Source: DALYDD01 sp031973395
Lineage (GTDB): Bacteria > Patescibacteriota > Minisyncoccia > Phycocordibacterales > CAIZLB01
Reading direction: 5' to 3'
Assembly (NCBI GenBank): GCA_031973395.1
Contig: DALYDD010000010.1
Location: 1 to 40,264 of the forward strand
Length of the DNA: 40,264 nucleotides
The notes under the pieces are model-generated. The model did no database searches. It was not told the DNA's origin and saw nothing but the letters and a program-made list of their open reading frames with translations. Made by a program: the position numbers and the translations under genes. Positions 39,846 to 40,264 of the stretch are shown in pieces; the stretch's first letter is position 1, and the number at the start of each line of letters is the position of its first letter.

Positions 39846-40264
39846 ATGCAAACACCCACATCACTACGTACACTCAGAGCCGAACTGCAATTCCGTCAAT
39901 TCCTCGCCGAACACGAATACCCTGGCCGCGTCGTCGGCGTCGGCAAGTCCAGCGATGGCAAACACGCAATCCAGTTCTCTATCATCACCGGCCGCGGCTT
40001 CGACAGCCGCAATCGCAAATACGTCCCCGGTGAGGCACCGGGTTCGGTTCGCACAGTCCAGGCACACGAGACTTCTAAGTCCGCGGACTTGTCCAACCGC
40101 ATCTACGATGTCATGGGTGAAGCTGAGGGTGTCTTCGTCGCCAGCAATGGCGAACACACTGAAGCTCTGCTCCATAAACCGCGGAGCGGCTCTCTTGAAG
40201 CTCTCGCACGCCACAGATTCGAGGACGACGGCAACAACAAGACCCCGAGGATTTGGGGTAAATT
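39846..40264 (+). CDS. IMP cyclohydrolase-like protein (PurO family), cut by the right edge
   Basis: The first 139 residues are visible. YPGRVVGVGKSSDGKHAIQFSIITGRGFDSRNRKYV is the family hallmark strand pair and GR..SRNR motif; VFVASNGEHTEALLH and FEDDGNNKTPRIWGK follow, matching the archaeal-type IMP cyclohydrolase (PF07826 as I remember it). PurO closes the IMP ring in purine synthesis; in a genome with reduced biosynthesis its real substrate is open. The gene belongs with the G/C-rich, C-leader genes at 27207 and 37518. Confidence 0.8.
   Translation, partial: MQTPTSLRTLRAELQFRQFLAEHEYPGRVVGVGKSSDGKHAIQFSIITGRGFDSRNRKYVPGEAPGSVRTVQAHETSKSADLSNRIYDVMGEAEGVFVASNGEHTEALLHKPRSGSLEALARHRFEDDGNNKTPRIWGK

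Noticed and set aside
1..40264. Alternative genetic code with UGA as glycine or tryptophan
   Set aside because: Several clear families end at UGA, for example the genes ending at 1548 and 38423, and no frame needs UGA read-through.
1..40264. CRISPR array, IS element or prophage
   Set aside because: No regularly spaced repeats, transposase or phage structural gene was seen.

Overview
The window looks like a piece of a Patescibacteria (CPR) chromosome, most likely Parcubacteria-like. This is inference from content: tightly packed genes, almost no Shine-Dalgarno sequences, many -10 boxes only 6-10 nt before the start codon, a MutY without the iron-sulphur cysteines, several TrmB-type regulators, and many small membrane proteins of unknown role. 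UGA is used as a stop and never needed as a sense codon, so the UGA=Gly lineages are unlikely. A run of 10 N at 23862-23871 shows that this is a scaffolded assembly. No rRNA, CRISPR array, transposase or prophage gene was seen.

Layout. 1-7537: a NUDIX-type N-terminus cut by the left edge, a DUF1653 protein, mutY-like, two membrane proteins, recG, a secreted peptidoglycan-binding protein, a tRNA-Ile with the rare UAU anticodon, and a histidine phosphatase starting 4 nt after that tRNA. 7559-13666: ftsH and a DUF805 protein, then smpB and, 1.8 kb further on, its partner tmRNA (ssrA), with a membrane-anchored papain-like hydrolase between. A hairpin-dense spacer carrying fragments of the tmRNA 3' end follows ssrA. 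13852-14939: a SET-domain protein and a PQ-loop-like membrane protein.

14963-17025 and 27768-36818 hold the most striking content: five membrane-anchored periplasmic-binding-protein (LivK/Peripla_BP_6) paralogues and four TrmB-like regulators. Four binding proteins are each divergent from their own regulator. No permease or ATPase gene lies in the window, and each shared intergenic region carries a different inverted repeat. This is the best candidate for an undescribed system: a modular set of sensor or capture proteins, each with private regulation.

17139-22966: an EEP nuclease/phosphatase, then a tight cluster of GT4 glycosyltransferase, P-loop kinase, GT2 glycosyltransferase and APH-like phosphotransferase, flanked by a second P-loop kinase and a second histidine phosphatase. 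23023-26028: a bifunctional (p)ppGpp enzyme broken by the assembly gap, a small membrane protein, a low-molecular-weight phosphatase and a cold-shock protein with a classical promoter, leader and terminator. 26029-40264: a possible antisense-strand ncRNA, an SDR, an HD-domain protein, a DUF475 (TerC-like) membrane protein, a MazF-like toxin and a PH-domain membrane protein.

Three genes stand out by richer G+C at third positions and long C/A-rich leaders: a cupin (27207), a xylose-isomerase-like TIM barrel (37518) and a PurO-like IMP cyclohydrolase cut by the right edge (39846). They look like a separately regulated or acquired class. Translation rescue (smpB, ssrA), protein quality control (ftsH), stringent response (RSH), DNA repair (mutY, recG) and cold shock (csp) make up the housekeeping part.
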